From assembly GCF_019649055.1 (NCBI RefSeq), contig NW_026570246.1, positions 806,001 through 870,000 on the forward strand: DNA of 64,000 nucleotides, given 5' to 3'. Under the pieces are notes generated by a model. The model saw only the letters and a list, made by a program, of their open reading frames with translations. It was not told the DNA's origin and did not search any database. Positions 26,079-39,290 of this stretch are shown here, one piece after another (positions within the stretch are counted from its first letter, which is position 1; each line of letters begins with the position of its first letter). The translations under genes and the position numbers were made by a program. The DNA comes from Paramacrobiotus metropolitanus (Eukaryota; Tardigrada; Eutardigrada; Parachela; Macrobiotidae).

Positions 26079-26689
26079 CTTGTAACGTCAGACGGAAAAC
26101 CGAAAACCTCCTGACGTGAGTCTCAACTTTGATGTCTGACAAAAAGCCACAACACAAACAGTGACGACGACAAGTCGACAACTACAAAAAATCTGGGTAA
26201 ATAAATCGGGTCAGGCCGCCAGGAGAAAATTTTATCTCGCATAGCACCATTTAAAGCTTCCAAACTGCCTCCTACAGGCGGTAACCAGTAGTGCCGCGTT
26301 TTCATTTCAAGTCAAAGAGCGACAGCTCCTTTCTCCTTGCAAGTATCAAAACTTCAATAATCAAAATTCAAAACTAAAAGGCCCAAAAAGATTTGAATTT
26401 TTATAACTTTATTTGTTAGATCATTGGTCTGTTAGAGGAAAACGTCCATTTTCAGTGATTTTCTACGTAAAAGTTCTTTTTGAAAATGTTTTATTTTGAA
26501 GTAAGAGTCTCATAGTTCTGGTTAATTGCTTTTCCACGCGATTTGTGAATGTCAGTGCAGCGATTCGAAACACTACACTTACAGACAGACTGTCTGAGAC
26601 AGCCGTGAGTCGTTAATTTTTGAGATACGCTACATGAACGTTTGAAACCGTTTGAGGACGCTCTTCGAGTTGGATGTTCGGAAGCTATC
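26079..26689. promoter_or_regulatory. Shared divergent upstream region of XRN1 and DONSON
   Basis: About 610 bp separates the two start codons in head-to-head orientation and holds no supported gene, so it presumably contains both promoters. No specific binding site recognised. Confidence 0.4.
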
Positions 26690-29335
26690 ATGTCGGGCCG
26701 TAAGCTGGCGACCCCCTCCAAGGTAAGTTTAGATAGTTTCTCAGCACGCCACATCATCCCTTCATCCGCATCATGAACTAGGAGAAAAAGACCGTTGCAC
26801 CATCTCCGCGCAAATCCAACAGTTGGTCGGCGGGCGCCGTTGCAAGCAGCCGTAGCAGTTTGGAACTGCCACGCTCCACTTCATCGGGATTGCGCCCACA
26901 GGTCTCTTTGAGCAAGTTCCGCGCTAAACGCTGCGAGGAGAAGTTGTCGTTCAAGCGGCACCTTCTGGACGACGAAAGTGACAGCGGTTTTGACAGTCCC
27001 AATTCACAGAGCAGCAGCGCCTACAAAAAACCGTTGCTGGCCAATCCGTTTTATCGCGATGATTCCACCTCGGACAGCACACAATTTACGCAGTTGGAAG
27101 GGCCGTCGACGGTGCCGTATAGTATAGTCATCGAAGCCAGTTCGCTGGTGGATCGCCTGAAAAGACAAGACGCCAGAACTGCGTATCTGGCATCCGGTTT
27201 ACAGGAACCCGGCCATGCGCGTAACATCGTGCAGTCCGCGTCAGTTAATCAGCCTGTTGCCTACAAAGAGGTTTGAATTAACTAACTACCACAGTCTGCC
27301 ATACGTTGCTATTTTCTTTAATTTTAAATTAAGGAAAAGTTAGGAAATATATTTTTTAGATCACATTCCATATATGGAAATATAAAGAGTAGTTAAGTTT
27401 TTGAGGTTTATGAAATTTTTTATTTCATTCTTCTGGCTAGGTTTCAGTTTTCTTAATGTATGTTGATTTGTTTACTGTGTATTTATGTGATAAATCCTAA
27501 ATGCGCTTATTGTTAATACTCTGTAGATAGGCATTGGTGTTTTAGAATTGTTATTTTTCGTCAGAGCGCTTGCTCATTTATTTCTTGATAAATAAAGTTA
27601 TTAAACTGAACTGATTGCAGGCTTTCGTTCCATATAAAGATTATTACGATTGGAGCCTAAAAACTAAATTACGCATAACCATTTCAAATGACCTGAAATG
27701 GTTAAGTGCGCTGACGCCGCAAGATCGGACGAAACGGATCAAGCCAACGGTACATGGTAAAATAATTTTCCACGTGTTTTTTTTTCCGTAAACTTTTTTT
27801 GTTGTTGCAGAAAGGAGAAGGCCAAGCAGCCGGTAGCCGATTCATGCGGCTGCTGCAGTATTATATCTTCCCTTTCCTCAACGGCGTGAAAACGTTTCCT
27901 CGACAAGCAGTGTTTTCGATGTACGGTTCCGTGAACGTTTCGAACTCGCAAGTCCTCGTCTTTCAGATGTATTATATTTTGCAGGGAAGCGAGCATTGAT
28001 TGGCAGAAAGTGATGCCTGATTTGCAAAAAGAATGGTCTACTAGTCTGTTGGAATTGTTGGACAATTTGACAAGCGGAGAATGCCCGTTCTTTTACGTTG
28101 TATCGCATCAGTGGATAGCCTTATTTCTAAGTCGGAAATTAAGCGGCGCGGACAGATGTTGTGGATACATCACGCCCACGACAAGCGGTTTCCGAGATAC
28201 AATGGACATTCATGGCATTGCTTTTCGAATGCCACTCAGACCACCTACTGACGGACAGTGTGCGGACAAATCAATCGATGAGTAAGCAGTTGGTGAAATG
28301 ATGGTTTTTGAAGTAACAAGTTAATATTATCATCGTTTTTAACATTATCCTTTCAGATATACCGACTGCACTAGTTTTTTTTGCTCCTGTGTCTTAACTC
28401 GGCTATGCTGCACTGCGATTAGTGACATTCCGGTGAAAAATTATGGTTGTCTTTAGGTTGGATACCAGTAGTGAGAGCGAAAAACATGGGCAAGGTGGTA
28501 TGAATATTCAATGGATTAAAGAAACCTGCTTGTCTGTTGGAAAGATCATCGATACGACTAACAAAAACTCCCTGGAAAATTTAATCGACTCCCGTCCGGA
28601 ATCCATCGTGGCTTTGGATGGAGCTGAAGTGGAGTCGTTTGTAACGGCTTTGGCAAAAGAGAAATCATTGCAACCTAGTGGTGGGTTGTTGGTCAATGTG
28701 CCTCCAACGCTGATCGCCCCTGTTACATTTGCGAATGCTACATCAAGAAAGCTGGAGGTTAGGGCATAATTCCATGTGATCCTTATGATTTCTTTAATCA
28801 TCTCGCTGTCAGTAAGTAAGATAAATCAAGCTTTCCTCACAGGGTTTATGGTACCGTAACGAGAATCTGGGTGTATGGCGCATTTGGTTTGGGTTACTAA
28901 ATCAGTAGTCGTTTGTTTTTCGACGGTGAATTAGATTTCCTAATTTGTGGTATCTGATTTTTGATTTTACACGTCAACTTTTTCATGTAGTTTTCCTATG
29001 GTCGCTCGAATGGTGTATCGTTTTTGGAAATTCCTGACGGGCCAATTATGCCTCATTTTATCCCGGCGTTAGCGGAGCTATTGCGAGACAAGAACGCAGA
29101 TTTGCCTTCGGCTTCCGCAGTTTACTCCAGTTTGGAAAGTTCCTTAACCCTTGCCCGAATAACCGTGCCAGAAGAGAAGCATGATTTTGAAATTCAGCCA
29201 AATATTACCCAGGTGAAATTAGAGGATGCACTGCCAGCGCAGAAGACAACGCGACAGAAGTCAGTATCGGCCGCGACTTTTGAACAGCGTTACGCAAGTG
29301 TTATCGGCAGCATGTGCGCTTATCAGTATATTTAA
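26690..29335 (+). CDS. DONSON: DONSON, replication-fork protein
   Basis: DONSON helps assemble the replicative CMG helicase and stabilises forks in the nucleus. Seven exons (26690-26722, 26782-27270, 27621-27749, 27811-27893, 27985-28281, 28457-28757, 28991-29335) join with matching phases into 558 codons plus stop, close to the 566 residues of the human protein. The N-terminal third is disordered and Ser-rich, with an Asn-Pro-Phe (LLANPFYRD). Conserved blocks follow in family order: YDWSLKTKLR, LQYYIFPFL, CPFFYVVSHQWIALF, ITPTTSGFRDTMDIHGIAF, RPESIVALDG, VPPTLIAPVTFANATSRKL and LEIPDGPIMPHFIPAL. The N-terminal region has ESDSGFDSP, which matches the DSGxxS phosphodegron pattern. The first two exons could be mistaken for a separate small gene because the intron after 27270 brings an early in-frame stop. 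Confidence 0.92.
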
Positions 29336-30555
29336 ACAGCGCAGTTCTTTAAATGTGGTATCTGTAAATATGAGTAATCGATCAGCCCTTGTGGATTCAG
29401 GGATTGTTAACTTGTTATTTGTTTTTCTTTGTCGCATAATGCGAGCAGCTGTACATTCTGCTAACGTGTACTTCTATATTGAATTTATATTATTTATTGT
29501 GTCTATTATACATCACATTTGTTGTTTTCAGTAATTTATTCGTAAGTACTTGTGTACCGCAGAAGCTAACCCGAAAAACATGATTCGCACATAAGAAGTT
29601 TAGTACAAAAAACACCGCACAATCTCACCAACCATTAGACGACATCTAAAAAAACTAAAATCACAAAATTATTAATTTTTATCAGTGAACTGTCACACAT
29701 ACGAAAGCCGAAGAATGCAAGTATGACCTTTAGCCACATTCGAATTATGACAGAAGTCACAAAACTAATATTCCCATTCCAGAGAGTGCAATGATACAGT
29801 GTACCTATTAACAGCGATTATAAAAAAGCGGAAAAGAGCAGTAGCTACCGTGGAACTCTGTTACTCTTTTATAATTCAAAAATAATACGGTAGTGTGCGT
29901 GCAATATACAAAGTGAAAGATAAAAAAGTGACAAGGTGTGTTGTATCAAAAAGGCCTTATCTTTTATCAAACTTCGGACATCCTCCGACCACTCGATCAA
30001 AGTGGCTATAGGGATTCGTTTTATCCAAAAGAACACCGCAAATCCAACAGAAATTAGTGCTGCACTGAGTACACTGCAACCGGTTGCATCCTTCAATTTT
30101 CTACAACAAAGGCAGGCGCAGTTATTCAACAGGCTACCAGCTCCAAAAAACAAAGTTCTCATCTAATGCAGCAATAGTTAAGTTGACATTTTTTCACTTA
30201 AGTTCGGCAAAATTACCATGCGAACTGAAGCACTGTATACGGTCGTCAAAGAATAACTTCGTATGAATGCTTCGCATGTACATATTTTCTGCGGCATATG
30301 TAAAGTACAAGTTAGTATAAAATCATCAAGCTAATGATAGCGGACTACCAGTACCATGCAAAAACTATTATTAATAGTATAAACACATTAATACGTATAA
30401 ACACTTGAAATTAAGCGCAAATTATAACGACCTTGGCACTGTAGTTCGATTAGATTTGCAACAAATGCTACTCAGTAACTCCAACACCACTGTAGAAGAC
30501 GACGAGATAACCATTATGGTACTCGTACTGAAGTGTCACCCTTGCGTACATAGTC
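29336..30555. other. Intergenic between convergent genes
   Basis: No gene supported. Frames on both strands at 29,870-30,170 are open for about 75-97 codons but have no domain, start context or splice partners. Confidence 0.5.
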
Positions 30556-33500
30556 TTATTCAAATATATACAGCTCTGGATGACGCCATGCTTGCTCCTG
30601 AATCTGCTCTTGATCTGTTTGTTGGCCATGCTCCGGGAGACGCGCCAGACGATTCAACTGCATATTCCGATTAAAATCTGGGTACCGATGTCGTTCTAGG
30701 AAGTCGCGCATGAACCGCTCGTCCAGTTGTCTATGGGGTTGCGGCCGAGCATAACCCGCTCGAAATATATGTGGCTGACGGTTCAGCTGCTGGTAACCCG
30801 CACGAGGTCGAGCCATCGGCCGGATATTACCCAAAAAGTTACCCAAGACTCCACCTTGCTGGTACATGTTGCATTGACCGTTTGCAAAGTGACTGTACGG
30901 ATCCCGTTCCGGCATCTGCTGACCACACAGCCAGCAGAAATGGGTGTGGCATCTGGGACAGGTCATGTGATTACAACCATCAGCTTTCTACAAACAATCA
31001 AATGCATCTCTAAACGATATTACGCCACAATTGTGGCCTACAATCGAATACCACAGTGCCAAGGATCGTACAAGGGAGCTGCTGTTGAACGGTCTAAAGC
31101 GGGGACAAGAAGCAGACAACAGAAAAACCGCTCCCACCACCCTGAGTTGTCAGCAAACACTCACTTCAGTTGGAGTCTTGCAATTTGGACAAATTTTGCA
31201 TTTAGTACGGATGGTTTCTTCGGCGTCAAAATCTTCAATGGCGTGTTTAATGTTGTCTTTCCCGTGCAGCTGTTCCAGTCGGGCTTTCTCCTCGGCACTC
31301 CCATTGACGTATGAATTTCGTAGCTCGCGTTTTTGCTCTATAGCAAAAACAGTAACTTATAAAAAATGCAAATTTATAAAAAAACTAAGTTTCAAGTTCG
31401 AAGATTTGGCAGGCTACATTACGTAAAATTTTAGACAATATAATATCAAATTATTCGAGTCGTAGCACACAATATCGAAACAAATACAACTTAATAATCA
31501 CATACCAAAGGTCATGCAGGGCTGATCGCCATGGTCTTTTCCGCGGCACCAAGGACAATACTGCTTCCCGCATTTGGGATCAGGACAGGTGATATAACGC
31601 TCGTTCTGGGGCAGCATTTCCGCCTCGAACACCACTGCGTGAGTACAGTGAGGGCAGCGCATAATATCGTTCATGGTGGCTAAGCTTTGGTCCAGCAGCT
31701 TTCCGCCAAATGCTTCAAAAACGTCACGACTGACTACGTCAGCCAGCTACAAAAGCGAAAAACATGGAGCCTCTGAGAAACGTGTAGTAACAAAATGCTA
31801 ACGCTAGTGTGCAAACATGTTCCGTATCACAAAAAAACCGCCGAAGCAACATGGCTGCATAACGCGGAGAAACGGCTGAATGCTAAAATTCCTAATCCAC
31901 TCACTTCATGTAACGTGGTCTGGACATCGCACCCGTCACCAGGACAGCGTATGGCAGTAGTGTTCCCCTGCTCCACTTGGGCCCGCACATGGTTAGTAAT
32001 GCAACCGCGGCAGAATAAATGTGGGCATGCCGCCGAAAAGTCGGACAATTCCAACTGAGCAACTCGATCTGCACAGATGGAGCATTCCACCTGAAGATAA
32101 AAAGGTTGCAGCCTGTTTTTGGATAAAAAACGTTCGTTGTTGACTACCGGCGTCTACCGCTAAACGTAACTTTTGACTGAGAAATCATCAGCGATTAAAA
32201 AATATCAATCTGGGTTTGAAAAACCGTGACCTTTGTGCGTGAACTAAACGGAAGAAGTATCAAAGAATTATCAAGTTTAGTGGATTACAAATATAAAAAA
32301 ACTTTTTCGCCTCAGAGTTCTAGAATCCGGCATAATTCACTGCTTCACCAGCGTGTTTTAGCTGCACTTTTATGAAAAACACAAACTTCTTTACAGTTTA
32401 CCACTTTGCACATCTGAAAACCGAAACATGATACGATGAATGCCAGAAAAGACAGTCTTCCAACATCACATGGAAAATTTAAGGGCAATATAAAGCACGC
32501 TTGAGAAGTCAGTGAAGCCAGATTCGGTTAACCCAAGTATTACCTTCCAACACAATGTCACTAAAAATGGTTCAAGTGCAATACTGTAAACAAAATCAAA
32601 TTTGTAATAGTCATCTTCGACATTTTTCATCAATTGACCTTATCGCGTTCCTCAACATCCTTAATCTTTTTGTCATTGAATTTATGGATTCTTTCAAAAT
32701 GGACCCGCGCTTCCTTATCATTGTCGAACACGCACAATCCTAAGACATCCCGCTCCAAAAAACCCGACTCCGAAACACCCCGACTGGTGATGGTCATTCC
32801 AGATGGAACACCAAACAACGCCATCACGTTATTTCGCACCACCCGAAGAGCCTCATACAATGGACTTTGATTTCCGTCATTTTGGCATACTCTCCACTGA
32901 TCCAAAATACCGTTTACCATATTCAGAATATTAGCCTGTGGCACATAATTACACTCCACCCTCATAACAGGGGCAACATTTGGGTAGCGATCCGGAACTT
33001 CAAAATGAATAAACACTGGAGGAAAATACTGAACTTCTCGAACAGTGCGAACTAAATCAAATTCCCCGTTGGCAATGTGGACAACAGGATAAGGCTCATC
33101 GGTTCGGGGGAGAATTTTCACAAAACCCGAAGTGTTTTTAAATTTCGGATCAATTTTAACCATAACGTCTTCTTCTTTAAATTGCTCTTCCATGTGCATG
33201 CGAAAGATTTCAACGTGGCTTTGACGCTCAGATAACAGCTTTTCCATTTCCTGTAAAACATGTTACCCTTACCATTCAAGAACATATAGGGTTTCAGCAT
33301 GAAACTGGTGAAAAAACTTACATTATCTTCAATTTCAAATACAACTTACTAATTATACAGTTCTTAATTCCGAATACCTTCTTACAGTCCAATCACATGA
33401 CTTTATAAAACGGATATATCATCTTTAAACGGAGCACATTGGACATCATAAATTCATATTTTCAACTTACATCGGCCCGCCGAATAGCTTCTTCCACTTC

Positions 33501-36500
33501 GGTTCTGGAAGAAGGTCGCGGTGGCTGCATTAAAATCGGCTGCAGAGAATTTGCAGCTGGGAAAACACCTGCTCGCGGAGGCACGAACTGCCCTGCGACT
33601 GGATACGCTGCCCGAGGCGGCGATAAAGGAGCTTGTGGTCGAAGCGGAATAATGGGTGGGAACAATGCTGGCTGCATTAATGGCACTATAGGCTGCATCA
33701 TCGGTAATCCCGGTAGAAATTGCGGGCGCTGCGGAGGTGGAATGAATCCCGGGTTAAAAGTAGAAGGCATTCCGGGTTGCTCTTTCACTGGATGCAGTAC
33801 ATCCACGAGAACGGTAGAGCCATAACCAGGAGGGGCGTCAAACAGCTTGATTCCGTTATGAATGCCACCAGGCGTTCCAGGCACATACGTTTCCTATAAT
33901 AACAGAAGACCAAAATTCGTTACAGTGCTCAAATATCGTTAAAGACAGCAATATTTAACGGTGAAACAATCAATGCATGCAGGATTTAAATATAGGACAA
34001 GTGCATTGATCGAGAAGCAAAACTACACGAGATTTGTCATAGGTATAGCGAATCTTATTAAGGCCTATAAATAGGTTCATACTTCACACCAATCTTATTA
34101 AGGTCTATAAATAGGTTGACAACATACCCAAATTACTCCGGCTTCTTTTGTGCTTTGGCTTAGCCATTTCACAGTCCCGTATACCTTTTGGCCGTCAAAA
34201 TACGTGAAAACACGGCCGTTCATTACGATGACAAATTCTGCTACAGGAGTTGGGGGTGGGAGTAGTGGCTGTTTCGGATTGGAGATAGTGCCTGGGAACA
34301 CTGGGTGCGTCACCGATGGCGACACCGAAGAAACAAGTTGAGCAGCCGGAGCAACACTAGGCTGGGGCTCTTTTTTTGCACCAACTACAGTCCAACCACC
34401 CTCTTCACTGTTTTTCACATCTTCCGCATCATCACATGGGACAATTTCATCACATCCAACAAAAATTCCACATCCCGCAGGGCAATGCAGGTCAGTTGTG
34501 TGCGATCCGTTTTTCAATACACCTGAGTATTCCGACGCATTTTCGGGGCTTAACGGCTTATCCTGCACAAACAGAAATGCAGCAATACCAACCACAACCC
34601 TAGCAAAAAAAAACCCTTACGCATTCTTTCCAGTATTCTAACAATTTCTTCTACTAGAAATAATGTTTTAGAAAGAAATTCGTCGCTGCTCATTTGCCGT
34701 TGATTTTTTATAACGAAGTAAAGAAAATAAGCTTCATAGCCCATACCAGTTGCACTCCAACAGCCGATCCAACAGGATAATGTCCATCCACGTCCTTCCA
34801 TCGCACAGTGCCAACCGGACCGCCCTCTCGCAGTAAAATCACACGATCTCCTACTCTGAAATTGATTTCCGGTCGTTTGGGATCCGAAATTTCAAGATCC
34901 TTCAACTTTTTCACGTCCTTTGTGGAGGCGAACTTGCCGTAACCAGGTTTGCAGTTGAATGCAATGGCGTAACCGGACTGCGCGTCCCCAATAATACCTC
35001 CGAACGCCATATTATCGTGTTCACCAACTTGCTCGTCCTACAAGAAAATGCAGTGCAAATTTTAAAGAGCGTTACGTTCTCATCTCGTAGCCGCCTGCTA
35101 CTGACTTACCGTTTCAACTCCGTACATGTACTGATTGGAAATACGCTTAGCCACACCGATCCAGCGCAGCGTACCAATTATCAGCGGCTTCTCCGGTTCA
35201 ACCACGGCCACTCGGTCCCCTAATTCGAAGTCGCCGTGGGACTGATGATGGGTCACCAAGTCATCCGGCGAAGGCTCTGGTGCTCGCGCTGGCTGCGATG
35301 AAGGAGGTGGGGATTTCTCCACAGGAACACTCGGGGCAGTTACTCCTCCCATTAACCGCGCTTTGAATTCGTCATACAACATCAGTTCCTCGCGCGCCAT
35401 AACTCTAGCATGTCCCGGTTTACTTTCGAAGAGCTGCTTCTTTCTGTGTTTGCCTGTCCAGTTCTCTTGTCCCACTTTGTTTCTCTGAACAGAAAAACAA
35501 AACTCATCTATTTATCACCGTAATTTAGCAGACATTTTGATGGATACTAATTAGTAGGTAATCGCTTAGTTGCCACCTAAAATTACCCAGTTCCATCATA
35601 CGATTCTATAAAAATATGAATTAACAGCATGAAACCTCTGAATCAAATCTTTAATATTACAATTTAAAAGGAGTAAAACGAAGATATAAAATTAATACTC
35701 GTACATGTAGTAAAACATCGTTTTCAGTTACAGATCTGTATTAGTAAAAGAAGATTTCCCAAAGTTGAGAAAACAATAAACTCACAAATTCAACAACGTA
35801 TTTGTCAGGAAACTCCGAGCCAATGTATCTGATTGTTCCACGTTCCGGTTGTACGTCATCGCCATCCTCACCAGCCTTGACAATCCACATCACCTCATCG
35901 CCAACTTCCAATTCTTTTCCTCGAAGAAGCTCAAAAGGGTTTTCCTCACGAGCGGACTGTGGAGTTTCCGGATATGAAGCCGGGAGTGTTGCCTTATAGT
36001 CACTTTCCAACATCAATTCGTAGACCCCAACAAGTATGCCATGGCCCTTCTTGCATGGGAATAACTGTTTTCCGTCCGCTGATTTGCCTTCGAAATTTTT
36101 ATCCCCCTTTGGGACATCCTGAAAACAAAACCGGAAATAGTCGCGCCGGGACAGTATGCCCTACGACTTATTTTGAATCGAGCAAAACACTTGCCAATAG
36201 GACGCCAACTTTTTCCACAACGCTTTTGTCTTTCTTCTTCTCTGGCACATTACCGACAAATTTGACTTCACCAGGAACTGCCACTCCTTCCTTGTCATAC
36301 CATACCACCCGATCGCCTTTTTTCAATTTTTTATCTTGTTCTTTATCCTTCACCTTCTCCGCTTTTTTTGAACCATCCTTGTCGACGACTGGTGCGGCAG
36401 GTGTTTGGCAGTACCCGTAGTCGTTCTCTCGCATCAACTGTTTTAACAGGTCTTCTTCGTCCCTGAAGACGCCATACCGCTGCTGAACTTTGAAGGTGGC

Positions 36501-38059
36501 AATGGCGTTATGCATGCCCGTGAAATCATCATCGCCTTCCGGTGAATCCTAAACCATTACAACGTTGTGATCAGCTGCTTATGATCTTCACAATATCATA
36601 AGCAGTTCTATTTCTTGTAGCGCTAAGTCCAAAAGCCTACCAGTTCCAAAGCCATCTTCCGTCCGCTTCCCCGACTTCCGCCTACTTCACCAATAAACCT
36701 TACTGTGCCCCTGACGTGCCGGTTATCATCCTTGATCCACACCACTCGGTCGTTGATCTCATAGGTAGGAATCACAGTGGATGAAATGGCGGGAACTGTT
36801 GCTGATGCCTTGGGCGCAACATCGAACTCCTTCGACCATCCTGGCTTCATTCCAAAACCCTTCCGTGATACTGGAATTCAAATATGATTCATTTATACAA
36901 AAAAAATCAACAAACCAGTTATGTAAAAAACCTAGAATGTGTAACATAATAGCAAAAGGAGCGGTTCTCCGTCACTTTGTTTTTTACCACAGCATAAGAG
37001 TATCAGCAAAAGGAGCGGTTCTCCGTCACTTTGTTTTTTACCACAGCATAAGAAGTCAGATACACGATTTTGTTGAGAACAGTTACCCTCTTTTCTCAAA
37101 ATACCGATACAAATTTTAAAACGAATTAAATTTAATATAAGAATAAAAATAAAACATCAATTCGAAAAAGAAATACGAGTAAATAAAATAGCTTACTTCA
37201 TAATATGATGAATGTTGACGTTTTACGCATTGAATCCAACGCAAATCATAGAATCTAGCGAATCAGTCTTAGGCAACTCCACCATTTACTGCTACAACCA
37301 ACCTTCGTTCTGCACTTGTTTGAGCGTCTCCGATTTTCTGGTGCGCGCAGAGAACGGCTTCTTCCCCTCGAAAGGCACTTCCATTATCACATCGGCCAGG
37401 CGTATTGAGCAAATCGTTACGTACAATCCACGGCCGTTTTCACACTTGAAATGCGGAGATCCATCACCGGCGGTGGGTACCAGTTGGCGCAGCAGATCCA
37501 CATTGCTGTACGTCACCTCCACACCGAACCATTTCTCATCGCCGACCTTGCCCGGCGGAAGTTTCTGCAGCGGTCCCACATAGCGCACTGTGCCATGCAG
37601 TTGTGCCGCTCCGCACGACACCAACACATCGGATTCTTCGAAGATATGAATGGCTTCTTCCAGCCAATTCTCGTCGCGGCATACCAACAGACGCAGACGA
37701 TGCTGTTTTTCCGCACGCAGCAGCATCGTGGTGAACAAACTGATCTCAATCAGATCCTTCTCCATCGCCTGCACGAACAGTCCCTGAGATACGCCGTTGA
37801 ATTCGTCCAGCGACTCCAAAACCACCTGCCACATACATCATCTTAAATTTGTATGCACTGTTTGTCTGGTATATGCAATAAATTTGTCTGGTATATACAA
37901 TAAAACCATTACCTGGTTGGTCTCGTCGTTAAAGGATCTTGCCTGCAATAAGCATCCAGCTGGAACTGTGAAGGTTCCAACATCCACCACTGCGGACATA
38001 TCCCCGCTCATTAGCACCGTCAGCATATCGCGTTTCAGAACAAACTTGGAAAGACTCAT
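30556..38059 (-). CDS. CYLD-like N-terminus + seven CAP-Gly domains + RWD + RBR ubiquitin ligase
   Basis: Fourteen exons in one frame (about 1,580 residues): 37913-38059, 37303-37825, 36641-36870, about 36204-36548, 35786-36118, 35110-35484, 34747-35037, 34128-34562, 33471-33893, 32639-33250, 31905-32090, 31506-31746, 31165-31337, 30556-30987. Exons 1-2 resemble the CYLD N-terminus and first CAP-Gly (GTVRYVG...WFGVEV...FKCENGRGLYV). Six more CAP-Gly domains follow, each cut by a phase-0 intron at the same place: first half GDRVVW...GTVRFIG, second half DFTGMHNAIATFKVQQRYGVF and similar. A Pro-rich linker (exon 9) leads into an RWD domain (exon 10), RING1 (CSICADRV...CPHLFCRGC), IBR, and RING2 with the RBR active-site block GCNHMTCPRC. 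RWD-RBR order is that of RNF14. No CYLD ubiquitin protease domain is present. Exon 9 ends RRAD in phase 0 and exon 10 begins EMEKLL, reading as one helix. Main doubt: whether exons 1-9 and 10-14 are one transcript. Confidence 0.8.
33471..33893 (-). other. Junction exon: last CAP-Gly half plus proline-rich linker
   Basis: This exon ties the two halves of the gene together. It starts with the second half of the seventh CAP-Gly (GGIHNGIKLFDAPPGYGSTVLV), whose first half is in exon 34128-34562. It runs through a Pro-rich linker and ends in a helix TEVEEAIRRAD with a strong GTAAGT donor, so it must splice to something downstream; the next acceptor on this strand is that of the RWD exon, in phase. 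Confidence 0.7.
36951..37058. repeat. 54-bp tandem duplication in an intron
   Basis: Unit beginning AGCAAAAGGAGCGGTTCTCC at 36951 repeats at 37005. It lies in an intron of the CAP-Gly/RBR gene. Smaller intronic duplications occur at 34,050-34,118 (about 41 bp) and 37,862-37,905 (22 bp). Confidence 0.85.
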
Positions 38060-39137
38060 TCTCTGCAGTTACCAAATGCCAGCAGTAAGTAAAGTACTCT
38101 CGTGTTTCCTTAAATTAAGTAAAGTAACGCAATTCTGAGTTTGAGGTATCCAGACGAAACTGCAATTACCGTTTAGGTAGTGATGCGTATCAGAAAGGGC
38201 CACCTGGAACTGGAAGAACCAGGCCAACAGAAGATGCCGAATAAAGTAGGTACCACAAGGCACAAGCAAAGCTTTTCCACGGGAATCACATTATGACTAT
38301 CATACTGGAGAATCGCAGATCTTTCGAGTCTTGACGCACTCTTCAACCTGGAATCAAGCGGGCTCAAGGCCGGCTCTGGACTCCACTGAATTGCACTGTG
38401 TTCCTGAGGAATGTGTGAAGAGGATGAAGCTTGTTCAGACTACTGACTACACAAGGCACTCCAAATTCCAGCAACTGCAATCCAATGTGTTTGAATAACT
38501 TCGGTAATTTGTGAGTCAACTTGTGTCATCAAAATTTTCCGTTTTCAGACGTGACAATTTTTATTGTGCTGCGGTGGTGTGCCCACTGCTCATGGGAAGT
38601 CATCAGAGACAAAAACTAGCACTCGTAGTATCGTACGGTGCCGGTGCCAGTAACGTTACTGGCGCGCTGGTTTCAAAATTTTTTCTGCCAAAAATCTGAG
38701 TCTAAAGCTTCTTATATTTTTCTTACAGCTAGTTTTTCAACTTTTGTACTCATTTGGTAGGGTTAAGAAGGCTTTTTGGGTTTTAATACAATTATAAATA
38801 AACACTCCAATTTGTGTCTACCGTGGCAATGCTTGTGTGAGGACAACAACTACAATAATTAATAATGTACGTAACTGGACAACTAGATGCCCATCTTTGC
38901 CAAATTTGCCTTAACACTTTCGTAACTTTTGTGTAACGTGTGTGCTGTAAATAATGGAAAGCGATTATTAAAGTAAACCATTTCTAAATTATTGCCGCAG
39001 CCATTTCCAGTTGTATGAAGTCTTGGGTTCGTTCTCACGCTGTCGAAGCACGAACGACAAAGCATGTACATATCAGCGTTTATAGAAAAAAATCTTTCCG
39101 ATTTTCACAGATGAAGCGGAAACTGCACTCAAAAAAT
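38060..39137. other. Intergenic, upstream of the CAP-Gly/RBR gene
   Basis: No supported gene. It would hold the promoter of the minus-strand gene starting at 38059 and ends at the Polinton target site. Confidence 0.5.
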
Positions 39138-39143
39138 AACCGA
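39138..39143. repeat. Left 6-bp target-site duplication, AACCGA
   Basis: AACCGA directly precedes the first base of the left terminal repeat and is repeated directly after the right terminal repeat at 61812-61817. Six bp is the normal Polinton duplication length. Confidence 0.93.
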
Positions 39144-39290
39144 AGCAGCAGGATCGGCTCTATCAGCCAACTTTTTAAAAATTAGAATTAATAATTCTAT
39201 TAATAAATAGAAAATCGAATTAAAAAAATGAATTTCCAGCGTGGGAAAAATAATTTCGATAATTCGGAAAGAAAAATCGTGATTGGCTGG
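39144..39290 (+). repeat. Left terminal inverted repeat of the Polinton
   Basis: 147 bp; matches the reverse complement of 61665-61811 at 146 positions (one A/C difference within the AATTAATAATTC stretch). Begins with AG, as Polinton ends do. Confidence 0.95.

Noticed and set aside
26690-27276. Separate 175-residue gene upstream of DONSON
   Set aside because: The stop just after 27270 is in an intron. Splicing from 27270 to 27621 joins it in phase to the DONSON WSLKT block and gives the expected total length.
29869-30166. Overlapping open frames on both strands
   Set aside because: No homology recognised, no starts with context and no splice partners; likely chance.
30556-33250. Stand-alone RNF14-like gene starting at the Met in the RWD exon
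   Set aside because: Possible, but the exon has a good acceptor two bases before it, and the preceding exon has a strong donor in the same phase with no other target; kept as the main doubt on the fusion rather than the main call.
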